The notes beneath the pieces are model-generated. The model saw nothing but the letters and a program-made list of their open reading frames with translations. It was not told the DNA's origin and searched no databases. The position numbers were made by a program, and so were the translations under genes. From Dyella_B sp035690825 (GTDB lineage Bacteria > Pseudomonadota > Gammaproteobacteria > Xanthomonadales > Rhodanobacteraceae), in the NCBI RefSeq assembly GCF_051954575.1, contig NZ_JBQCHP010000075.1, forward strand, positions 1 to 18,291: a stretch of DNA of 18,291 nt, in the 5' to 3' direction. Positions 6,798 through 12,856 of this stretch are shown here, one piece after another. Each line of letters begins with the position of its first letter. Within the stretch, counting starts at the first letter, position 1.

Positions 6798-8213
6798 CTA
6801 CATGATGGGCGCATCGAAACGCGGCGCACGCGACACATATTCGCGCTGCGCGGCAAACCACACGCCCGCACCAAACCCCAACGCAACCAGCGCAAGCACG
6901 CCGCCGCCAAGCGCATAGCCGGCTTCGCCCACCAGCCAATAGCCGCCCCAATACACGGCCATCGTGCCGAACACCACCACGAGATTGACGATGGTGCGAC
7001 CGACAGTTCCTTCCGGGCCGATCAGGTGCAGCGCAAGCGCTGCCAGGCTGGTGGCCAGTGACACGATGGTCGCCACGAACAGCATGCGCCACGGATCCGG
7101 CGCATGCACCAGCACGGCGCCGAGCGCGGTATATACCAGTGCGGTGAGCAAGCTGATCGGTACCAGGATGAGCAGCGCATCGGACAGGGTCTGCTGATAT
7201 TCCGCGCGTGTTTGCGGCGCCAAGGTGAGGTAAAGATCGGCCATGTTCGGCCGCATGCGCACCATGCCCACGTTCAATTGTGGAAACCGCGTAATGCTGA
7301 GCATGATCGCGTATGCGCCGACGATCACCGGATTGAACTGCTGCCGGTGCATGACGGCGACGAAATAAAAGCAGACGATCGTGCCGACCAGCGCAATGCG
7401 CAGCATGATGGCTTGCGGATTGTCGTTCGGCAGCAGCAATCGCCTCACCAGGATGGTGCGGCGCTGAAAACTCGGTTTGCGCCGGTATGCCGCCAGCGCT
7501 CGTTGTAGCGCACGCTCCGCCAGTCGCTCGTACAGCGCGGTGATGCGCTTGCCGAACAGGCCCAGACGGCGCGGTTCGCCGGGCGCCCCGCGTGTCTGCG
7601 TACGGCCCAGGCTGGTGCTTTCCAGCGGAGAGGCTTCGGTTTCACGGTCTTCAATCCGCAGCAGCGGCGCAATGCTGAAACGCAGCAGTAATGCAGTGAC
7701 GGCAAGCAGCAGCCATGGGGTCAGTGGCGAGCGCAGGGATTGCTTGAACAACGTGTTCGCGAAGGAGGGCACCCAGCCCAGCACGATGAAAAAAGGCCAG
7801 ATGTAGGCACTCGTGCGCGGATTGCTGCCCATCAACAGGCCCGTTCCGGCAATCACCAGCAAGCCGCCGGTAACAAGTAAAAGGTGCGGCGCGCCACCGA
7901 TGGCGGCGACAATCATCGGCAGCGCCACCCACATCGCCACATCGATGGCGCCATATTCCAGCAGCCTGCGGCGGAAATTCGGCAGCAAAAAGCTTTCCGG
8001 CAAACACAGGCTGCGTAGCTGGTAACCCAGGCCGGTATGCCACATCCAGATCGCCAAGCCGAACAGGGTGGCAGCGAAAATGACGAATTCCTCATCGCCG
8101 AGCAGCCACCGCGCGGCGCAATAGGCAGCAGCCAGGCGCAGCAGGTTTGCCAGCAGCACCAGCATGGGCGTGCGGCGGAACAGTTGCAGCCAGAGCTGCC
8201 AGGCGACGCTCAT
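6798..8213 (-). CDS. ABC transporter permease (two six-helix halves)
   Basis: This is a predicted inner-membrane subunit of 471 residues. I count about 12 hydrophobic segments in two clusters. The first six lie at about residues 15-190. A basic, charged cytosolic linker follows at about 190-262 (rich in Arg, with RRKPSFQRR). Another six span about 262-465. The start at 8213 is set by an ATGA overlap with the end of the ATPase gene; the reading frame is open further upstream, but that part is the shadow of the ATPase gene. I cannot name the family: it looks like an ABC-2-type exporter permease with both halves fused. Translation is probably coupled to the ATPase. The substrate is unknown. Confidence 0.85.
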   Translation of the reverse strand: MSVAWQLWLQLFRRTPMLVLLANLLRLAAAYCAARWLLGDEEFVIFAATLFGLAIWMWHTGLGYQLRSLCLPESFLLPNFRRRLLEYGAIDVAMWVALPMIVAAIGGAPHLLLVTGGLLVIAGTGLLMGSNPRTSAYIWPFFIVLGWVPSFANTLFKQSLRSPLTPWLLLAVTALLLRFSIAPLLRIEDRETEASPLESTSLGRTQTRGAPGEPRRLGLFGKRITALYERLAERALQRALAAYRRKPSFQRRTILVRRLLLPNDNPQAIMLRIALVGTIVCFYFVAVMHRQQFNPVIVGAYAIMLSITRFPQLNVGMVRMRPNMADLYLTLAPQTRAEYQQTLSDALLILVPISLLTALVYTALGAVLVHAPDPWRMLFVATIVSLATSLAALALHLIGPEGTVGRTIVNLVVVFGTMAVYWGGYWLVGEAGYALGGGVLALVALGFGAGVWFAAQREYVSRAPRFDAPIM

Positions 8214-9145
8214 GCGAGCTCCACGAACAGATCTTCCAGCGTGGGCGTCTCCATATGGACGGTGGCGTTTTCGCGCGCCGCCAGAGCATGCAAATTTTCC
8301 ACCACAGGATCTTCGACCAGCAGCACGGCCTGTTCGCCCTGCACATGCGACTTCAACACACCGGCAACAGCGGGCGGCTGCGTCCATCCTTCCGCACGCG
8401 CGAACACTATGCGCTTCATGCGTTCGCGCAATTCGGCCAATGGCCGCATGAACTGTATGCGCCCATCGCGAAGTAACGCGATATCGGCATCGGCGCGTTC
8501 GAGATCGGCGGTGATATGCGTGGAAAAAACCACCGTCTTGCCCGGCGCACGCATCAACGTCAGCAGTTCGCCCATGAAGGCGCGGCGGGCTTGCGGATCG
8601 AGACTGGCGACCGGTTCGTCCAGCACCAGCAGATCCGGATCGGGTGCAATGGCGCGCACGATCGCAAGTTTCTGGCGCTGTCCTTGCGAGAGTTCGCCGA
8701 TCTTCTGCTTCACGTCCAGTTCCCAGTTCGCCAGCAGCCGTTCGACCAGCGCGTGATCCCAGCGCGCATAGAACGCGGCCGTGAAATCGAGATAGGCGCG
8801 CACTTTCATCCACGGAAACAGATCGAACGTCTGCGGCACGAAACCGATACGATGCATGCGCTCGCCGCCCGGCTCCAGCATTGGTTCGCCGAACAGTTCG
8901 ATCTGGCCGCCATCGATCGGCGACAGGCCGAGCAGGCAGCGCAGCAAGGTGGTCTTGCCGGCACCGTTGCGGCCGAGCAGGCCGACCACGCGTCCGCTGG
9001 GCACGCTCCAGTCGAGCGCGTTGAGCACCTTGCGCTTCTTGAAGGATTTCTCCAGGCCGTGCACGCGCAGCGCCGGCGACATATCCGGCTGAGGCGCCTG
9101 CGGCAGCGCGGGTGGCATCGGGTTGGCCAATGGGGTGACCGACAT
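8210..9145 (-). CDS. ABC transporter ATP-binding protein
   Basis: It is the cytoplasmic ATPase of a probable exporter, 311 residues. Visible motifs in order are Walker A GRNGAGKTT (58-66), Q-loop FVPQTFDLF (Gln105), signature LSQGQ (152-156), Walker B LLVLDEP (172-178) and the switch His in STH (210). The ~90 residues after that form the C-terminal extension usual in CcmA/BcrA-type drug or lipid exporters. The N-terminus has a Pro-rich stretch (PMPPALPQAPQP) before the ABC fold starts near residue 26, so a later start (Met10 or Met22) is possible. I keep 9145 because AAGGAAG lies about 8-10 nt upstream. The stop overlaps the permease start by ATGA, so the two are one operon. It is divergent from the LON-domain gene; no GntR-type regulator accompanies it here. 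Confidence 0.92.
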   Translation of the reverse strand: MSVTPLANPMPPALPQAPQPDMSPALRVHGLEKSFKKRKVLNALDWSVPSGRVVGLLGRNGAGKTTLLRCLLGLSPIDGGQIELFGEPMLEPGGERMHRIGFVPQTFDLFPWMKVRAYLDFTAAFYARWDHALVERLLANWELDVKQKIGELSQGQRQKLAIVRAIAPDPDLLVLDEPVASLDPQARRAFMGELLTLMRAPGKTVVFSTHITADLERADADIALLRDGRIQFMRPLAELRERMKRIVFARAEGWTQPPAVAGVLKSHVQGEQAVLLVEDPVVENLHALAARENATVHMETPTLEDLFVELA

Positions 9146-9207
9146 CCTTAAGGCTTCCTTCGCAGTATCGATGCACTCTGCCGTGTGCGTTGTGCAACGT
9201 CCAGTGG

Positions 9208-9267
9208 TTAGGGCTTGTTAGCGCTATTGGCGGCGCGGGTCACACCAATAGTGCGAACAGGCCCTAA
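9208..9267. repeat. 25-bp imperfect inverted repeat at the LON-domain gene start
   Basis: The left arm 9208-9232 (starting TTAGGGCTTGTTAGCG) and the right arm 9243-9267 (ending GCGAACAGGCCCTAA) are complementary at 21 of 25 positions. They are separated by a 10-nt spacer. The right arm ends 1 nt before the ATG of the LON-domain gene. It lies in the 123-nt divergent region upstream of the ABC operon too. It could be an operator, an RNA hairpin over the start, or a small palindromic mobile repeat. Confidence 0.7.
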
Positions 9268-9268
9268 T

Positions 9269-9880
9269 ATGCGGCGCATGGCGGCCATATCCCCTTTCCT
9301 CGACGTGCCTCTGTTCCCGCTCGGTACCGTGCTTTATCCAGGCGGACAATTGCAGTTGCGCATTTTCGAACCGCGCTACCTGGATCTGGTGCGCGAATGC
9401 ACACGCAACGGCAGCGCGTTTGGCGTGTGCCTCATTCTGGAAGGCGCGGAAGTGGGAGCCCCGGCCCGGCCGGCGGCGATCGGCACGCTGGCGCGCATCA
9501 CCGACTTCAGCAACCGCGAAGACGGCCTGCTCGGCATCGCCGCCGAAGGCGGCGCCCGCTTTCGCGTGTTGCGCACGCGCGTGCGTTCGGATGGCCAATT
9601 GCGCGGCGACGTGCAGCGCTGGCCGGACGAAATGCCGCAGGAAGTGCCGGTGGAATTCGCCCTGCTGCAGACCATTCTGGAACGTTTGATTGAAACGATG
9701 GGCCCGCACTGGCGCCATGCGCCGCGTTCTTCGTATGACGACGCCGTGTGGCTGGGTTTTCGGCTGGCGGAGTTGCTGCCGCTGACGCGCGAGGAACAGC
9801 AACAGCTGCTGGAGATGACCGATCCGTTGCAGCGCCTGGCCACCTTGCGCGATATCCTGCCGCGCTTCCAGAAAGCATGA
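9269..9880 (+). CDS. LON substrate-binding-domain protein
   Basis: This is a stand-alone LON N-terminal (substrate-binding) domain of about 203 residues with no ATPase or protease part. The hallmark opening is VPLFPLGTVLYPGGQLQL, followed by RIFEPRYLDLV at about 31-41. A second region (FGVCLIL, GTLARITDF, DGLLGIAAEGG, RFRVL) gives the beta-rich core. The C-terminal half is helical (LLPLTREEQQQLLEM, DPLQRLATLRDIL). Proteins of this type are common in proteobacteria; their role is thought to be in protein quality control, but it is not established. The start at 9269 follows the inverted repeat; ATG at 9278 (MAAISPF) is an equally plausible choice. The frame also extends back to 9215 without support. 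Its stop lies 7 nt before the SDR gene, so the two are probably cotranscribed. Confidence 0.87.
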   Translation: MRRMAAISPFLDVPLFPLGTVLYPGGQLQLRIFEPRYLDLVRECTRNGSAFGVCLILEGAEVGAPARPAAIGTLARITDFSNREDGLLGIAAEGGARFRVLRTRVRSDGQLRGDVQRWPDEMPQEVPVEFALLQTILERLIETMGPHWRHAPRSSYDDAVWLGFRLAELLPLTREEQQQLLEMTDPLQRLATLRDILPRFQKA

Positions 9881-9887
9881 GGGCAGC

Positions 9888-10706
9888 ATGACCGATCTTG
9901 CCGGCAAGACCCTGTTCATCACCGGCGCCTCGCGCGGCATTGGCCTGGCCATTGCGCTGCGCGCTGCGCGCGACGGCGCCAACATCGTGATCGCCGCCAA
10001 AAGCGGCGTGCCCAATCCCAAGCTGCCCGGCACCATCCATACTGCCGCTGCGGAAGTGGAAGCGGCCGGCGGCAAGGCGCTCGCCTTGAAGGTGGACATT
10101 CGCGAAGAAGACCAGGTGCACGCCGCCGTCGCGCAGGCGGTGGAGCGCTTTGGCGGCATCGACATCGTGGTGAACAACGCCAGTGCGATCTGGCTGGCCG
10201 GTGTCGAAGGCACGCCCATGAAACGCTTCGACCTGATGCACCAGGTCAATACGCGTGGCACCTTCCTGGTGACGCAAGCGTGTCTGCCGCACCTGAAAAA
10301 GGCCAGCAATCCGCACGTGCTGATGCTGGCGCCGCCGCCGAACCTGGATCCAAAATGGTTCGCGCCGCATACCGCCTACACCATCGCCAAGTACGGCATG
10401 AGCCTGTGTGTGCTTGGCATGAGCGCGGAATTCGCGCCGCTTGGCATTGCCGTCAATGCATTGTGGCCGCGCACAGTGATTGCCACGGCAGCTATTGCGA
10501 TGATCGATGGCGTGAAACCCGAGCAATGCCGCCGGCCGGAGATCGTCGCCGATGCGGCCCATGCGCTGCTGACCCGGCCGGCCGCGCAATGCACCGGGCG
10601 CTTTGCGATCGATGAAGACGTGCTGCGCGAGGCGGGAGTACGCGATTTAAACAGCTATGCCTATAAAATCGGTGCATCGTTACTGCCCGATCTGTTTTTG
10701 GACTGA
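9888..10706 (+). CDS. HSDL2-like short-chain dehydrogenase/reductase
   Basis: It is an NAD(P)-dependent oxidoreductase of the classical SDR fold, 272 residues. The cofactor loop TGASRGIG is at 12-19, NNAS at 96-99, Asn121 in HQVNTRGTF, and the catalytic pair Tyr164/Lys168 in YTIAK. The segments APPPNLDPKWFAPHTAYTIA and AVNALWPRT are the wording of the hydroxysteroid dehydrogenase-like 2 group; the C-terminal sterol-carrier domain of animal HSDL2 is absent. Odd point: where relatives such as human HSDL2 have Ser in the ISPP segment, this protein reads LAPPP (Ala148). The substrate is unknown. The start at 9888 has GAGGG 4-9 nt upstream, overlapping the end of the LON-domain gene, which supports cotranscription and translational coupling. 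Confidence 0.9.
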   Translation: MTDLAGKTLFITGASRGIGLAIALRAARDGANIVIAAKSGVPNPKLPGTIHTAAAEVEAAGGKALALKVDIREEDQVHAAVAQAVERFGGIDIVVNNASAIWLAGVEGTPMKRFDLMHQVNTRGTFLVTQACLPHLKKASNPHVLMLAPPPNLDPKWFAPHTAYTIAKYGMSLCVLGMSAEFAPLGIAVNALWPRTVIATAAIAMIDGVKPEQCRRPEIVADAAHALLTRPAAQCTGRFAIDEDVLREAGVRDLNSYAYKIGASLLPDLFLD

Positions 10707-10720
10707 GTGGTTCATATGTT

Positions 10721-10769
10721 GGACTGTCATCAGGCCGCCCTTGTCCGGCGTGTACGATGACCTTTGTCC
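10721..10769 (+). terminator. Nested inverted repeat after the SDR gene
   Basis: Three complementary pairs nest: GGAC 10721-10724 with GTCC 10766-10769, GTCATC 10726-10731 with GATGAC 10756-10761, and GCCG 10734-10737 with CGGC 10746-10749. The structure begins 15 nt after the SDR stop. It may end the LON/SDR transcript, but internal loops are unequal and no U tract follows, so the assignment is tentative. Confidence 0.35.
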
Positions 10770-10834
10770 ATTCCGCTTGGGGATGGCGATGTTCGCCGTG
10801 CTGAAAAAATGATCACCCTTTCGGGAATCGGGTG

Positions 10835-10840
10835 TATATT
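10835..10840 (+). promoter_or_regulatory. Candidate -10 of the VpsR-like gene
   Basis: TATATT (5 of 6 to consensus) predicts a transcript start near 10847, exactly where the first leader hairpin begins. I find no good -35 hexamer 16-18 nt upstream, so activation or another sigma factor may be needed. A small inverted repeat, CACCC 10814-10818 and GGGTG 10830-10834, overlaps the promoter. Confidence 0.4.
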
Positions 10841-10846
10841 GCGTGA

Positions 10847-10943
10847 ATGTGCCGATTTTTCCGGCACATGCTGGCCGCACGCGGGGGCAAAGGACTAGCT
10901 ACGGGACGTAGCTCGGACTGCGGGCCAGTCATCCTGGAGGGAG
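10847..10943 (+). promoter_or_regulatory. Structured 5' leader of the VpsR-like gene (riboswitch-like layout)
   Basis: Hairpin 1 pairs ATGTGCCG (10847-10854) with CGGCACAT (10862-10869), 8 bp. Hairpin 2 pairs AGCTACG (10897-10903) with CGTAGCT (10907-10913), 7 bp with a GGA loop. CTGGCC (10871-10876) pairs with GGCCAG (10923-10928), extendable through GCA/TGC with one bulged G, enclosing hairpin 2 as a closing helix. Alternatively GACTG (10916-10920) pairs with CAGTC (10926-10930), which excludes that closing helix. The strong ribosome-binding site GGAGGGAGG (10936-10944) follows at once. The purine-rich GCGGGGGCAAAGGAC lies in the enclosed single strand. I do not recognise a known riboswitch consensus; GEMM (c-di-GMP-I) was compared and does not fit well. 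Confidence 0.5.
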
Positions 10944-10951
10944 GCGTTGCG

Positions 10952-12295
10952 ATGATAAGTGACACATCGATCCGTTGCGTGGTGTGGTTCGGGGAGCCCA
11001 CGCACATCGAAAGAACTCATTTGGCGCAGGCAGGTTGGCATACACGCGTGGCGGATGCGGCAGCTCCGGGCGGTGGCGTCGGCATTCGGCGCGGCGACCG
11101 GGTGGTCGCGATGGCCGACGTGCGCAAGGCCGACGTCGACACCTTGCTCAGCATGGCCAAGCTGATGGCCGAGCATCCGCGCATTCCATGGCTGGCCTTG
11201 GTGTCGGCTGACACCTCGGTACAGCGGCCCGAAGTGGAGCGCGTACTTCGCGCCAGCATCGATTTTTTCACCGCGCCGATCGACATGCAGCGGCTGATCG
11301 AAACGCTGGCCAAGGTCACTGGCGATGCGCCTGCACCGGTGATCACCCATGACGATGTACCCGGCATCACCGGTAACAGTCAGGCGATGATGACGGTGGT
11401 GGCCAGCCTGCGCAAATACGCGCCGGTGGAATTGCCGGTGCTGATCACCGGCGAAACCGGCACCGGCAAGGAAGTGGCGGCGCGCGCCTTGCACAAGCTG
11501 TCGCAGCGTCGCGATCGTCCGTTTGCCGCGATCAACTGCGGCGCCTTGCCAGCCAATCTGGTGCAGTCGGAACTGTTCGGCCACGAGCGCGGCGCGTTCA
11601 CTGGTGCGAATGCGCGCCGCATCGGCCACTTCGAAGCGGCCGCGGGCGGCACCGTGTTCCTGGATGAAGTCGGCGATCTGCCGCCGGATGCGCAAATCAG
11701 CCTGCTGCGCCTGTTGCAGGAAGGCACGCTGGAACGCGTCGGTTCCACCCAATCGATCAAGCTGGATGTGCGCGTGCTGGCCGCCACGCATGTGGACCTG
11801 GAAAAGGCGGTGGCGCAAGGACGTTTCCGCGAAGACCTCTACTATCGCCTCAATGTGTTGCGTCTGCGCATGCCCGCCTTGCGCGAACGCGCCGACGACG
11901 TGCTGCAACTTGCGCAGCTGTTCCTGGACAGCTTCCGCAAGCAGCACGCCTGCGATGCGCGAACCTTCAGCGCGCTCGCGCGCAAAGCCTTGCGCGAGTT
12001 TTCCTGGCCCGGCAATGTGCGCGAACTGCTCAATCGCGTGCAGCGCGCGGCGGTGGTGGCCGAAGGCGCGCAGATCAGCGTGGCGGATCTCGATCTGGAA
12101 GGCGTGGTGGCGCCGCGTGCGGGACATTCCAGCCTTGGCCTGACGCGCACCTCGGCCGAACGCGATGCCGTCATGGCCTGCCTGCGCGAGACGCGTTTCA
12201 ACATCAGCGAATGCGCGCGGCGCCTGAAAGTGTCGCGCGTGACGATCTATCGCCTGTGCAAGAAGCACCAGCTGGTGTTGGAAGATCAGCACTGA
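10952..12295 (+). CDS. VpsR-like sigma-54-type transcriptional activator
   Basis: It is a cytoplasmic DNA-binding activator of 447 residues. Residues 1-125 form a divergent receiver-like domain as in VpsR of Vibrio, which binds c-di-GMP; a lone Asp56 in AMADVRK might be the acceptor-like residue, unproven. Then comes the AAA+ core: Walker A GETGTGKE (167-174), the sigma-54 contact loop GAFTGA (214-219), Walker B GTVFLDE (233-239), and the sensor/arginine region LYYRLNVLRLRMPALRER. The C-terminus is a Fis-type helix-turn-helix, NISECARRLKVSRVTIYRL. The frame is open back to 10847, but ATG 10952 has GGAGGGAGG 8 nt upstream and starts at the domain boundary. GAFTGA is intact, so sigma-54 dependence is possible. 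In related bacteria such regulators control exopolysaccharide and biofilm; no such genes are in this window. Confidence 0.88.
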   Translation: MISDTSIRCVVWFGEPTHIERTHLAQAGWHTRVADAAAPGGGVGIRRGDRVVAMADVRKADVDTLLSMAKLMAEHPRIPWLALVSADTSVQRPEVERVLRASIDFFTAPIDMQRLIETLAKVTGDAPAPVITHDDVPGITGNSQAMMTVVASLRKYAPVELPVLITGETGTGKEVAARALHKLSQRRDRPFAAINCGALPANLVQSELFGHERGAFTGANARRIGHFEAAAGGTVFLDEVGDLPPDAQISLLRLLQEGTLERVGSTQSIKLDVRVLAATHVDLEKAVAQGRFREDLYYRLNVLRLRMPALRERADDVLQLAQLFLDSFRKQHACDARTFSALARKALREFSWPGNVRELLNRVQRAAVVAEGAQISVADLDLEGVVAPRAGHSSLGLTRTSAERDAVMACLRETRFNISECARRLKVSRVTIYRLCKKHQLVLEDQH

Positions 12296-12856
12296 GGTAC
12301 GTCATATCTCGAGCCATTCTTCCTGCATGCGCGGGAGGGATGCCGGCGGATAAGGTCAAGCCGAATTCGGCGCAGGCCTGCCAGTGAAGGGAAGGCCCCC
12401 GACCCGCAGGGGACGGGCCGGGGGCTTCCACATGGTGCCCGGCGGCATGTCGCCGGGTTACCGCCCTCATTGCCACCTTGCGGCGGCGCGTTCCTGTTTT
12501 CGCCAAGGCGAGGCTGGAACGCCTCTGGGGAAACGATGGCAAACCTCGTGCCATGAACGGAAAACCTTGAAAAATGAAGGGTTCATGCGTGTTGGCGGTG
12601 CTCCGACAGCTTGCCTGCCTGTGCAGCGGTGTTACAGCGCCTGCGCGCCTTGCGCGGTGATAGACAGCGCTGGCAAGCGCTTCCTGATGGATGTAACACT
12701 TCTGATACAGCCCGCGCCACGGTGAACAACGCCGGCGTATGTTGGCAGGGACGCCCTTGCTGGCTAGGATGCAGGTTCCCCTTTCGCGTTTATTCCTTCT
12801 GGCGTGGCCGCGGCCTCGCCTTCGGTTCACGCACGCACTCACCTCAGGAGTCTTCG
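12296..12856 (+). other. 561-nt gap with two strong hairpins before the aminotransferase gene
   Basis: No convincing gene is visible. Hairpin A (12390-12429) pairs GGAA + GCCCCCG + CCCG with CGGG + CGGGGGC + TTCC, with one bulge and one mismatch; it lies 95 nt after the regulator stop and is terminator-like, but has no U tract. Hairpin B pairs CCCGGCG (12438-12444) with CGCCGGG (12451-12457) over a 6-nt loop. Smaller features are the palindrome GCAGGCCTGC (12372-12381), ATGGCA/TGCCAT (12536-12554), and the distant inverted pair GTGTTACA (12629-12636) and TGTAACAC (12692-12699). A 28-codon ORF at 12574-12660 has no ribosome-binding site. The last ~150 nt before the gene show nothing clear except the ribosome-binding site CAGGAG at 12845-12850. 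Confidence 0.5.
12390..12429 (+). terminator. Probable terminator hairpin of the VpsR-like gene
   Basis: This is a GC-rich stem of about 15 bp: GGAA, bulged G, GCCCCCG, A/C mismatch, CCCG, with complementary CGGG, CGGGGGC, TTCC around a 7-nt loop. It is followed by ACATGG, not a U tract, then directly by a second stem (12438-12457). It could instead belong to an aminotransferase leader. Confidence 0.5.

Noticed and set aside
8214..9197. N-terminal 328 codons of the long minus-strand frame that contains the permease
   Set aside because: This part overlaps the ABC ATPase gene in another frame and is Arg/Ala/Gly-rich without motifs; the permease start is fixed by the ATGA overlap at 8213.
9507..10589. 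Open frame of 360 codons on the minus strand
   Set aside because: Antisense of the LON-domain and SDR genes; composition of a shadow frame.
10870..10930. c-di-GMP-I (GEMM) riboswitch
   Set aside because: Only a GGGCAAA-like run is shared; the GACGCAAAGCC segment, tetraloop and second helical domain are missing.
10895..12292. Open frame of 465 codons on the minus strand
   Set aside because: Antisense of the VpsR-like activator; no domain and His/Arg/Gln-rich.
12574..12660. 28-codon ORF as an arginine leader peptide for the aminotransferase
   Set aside because: No ribosome-binding site, Arg codons are few and scattered, and no terminator/antiterminator pair follows it.
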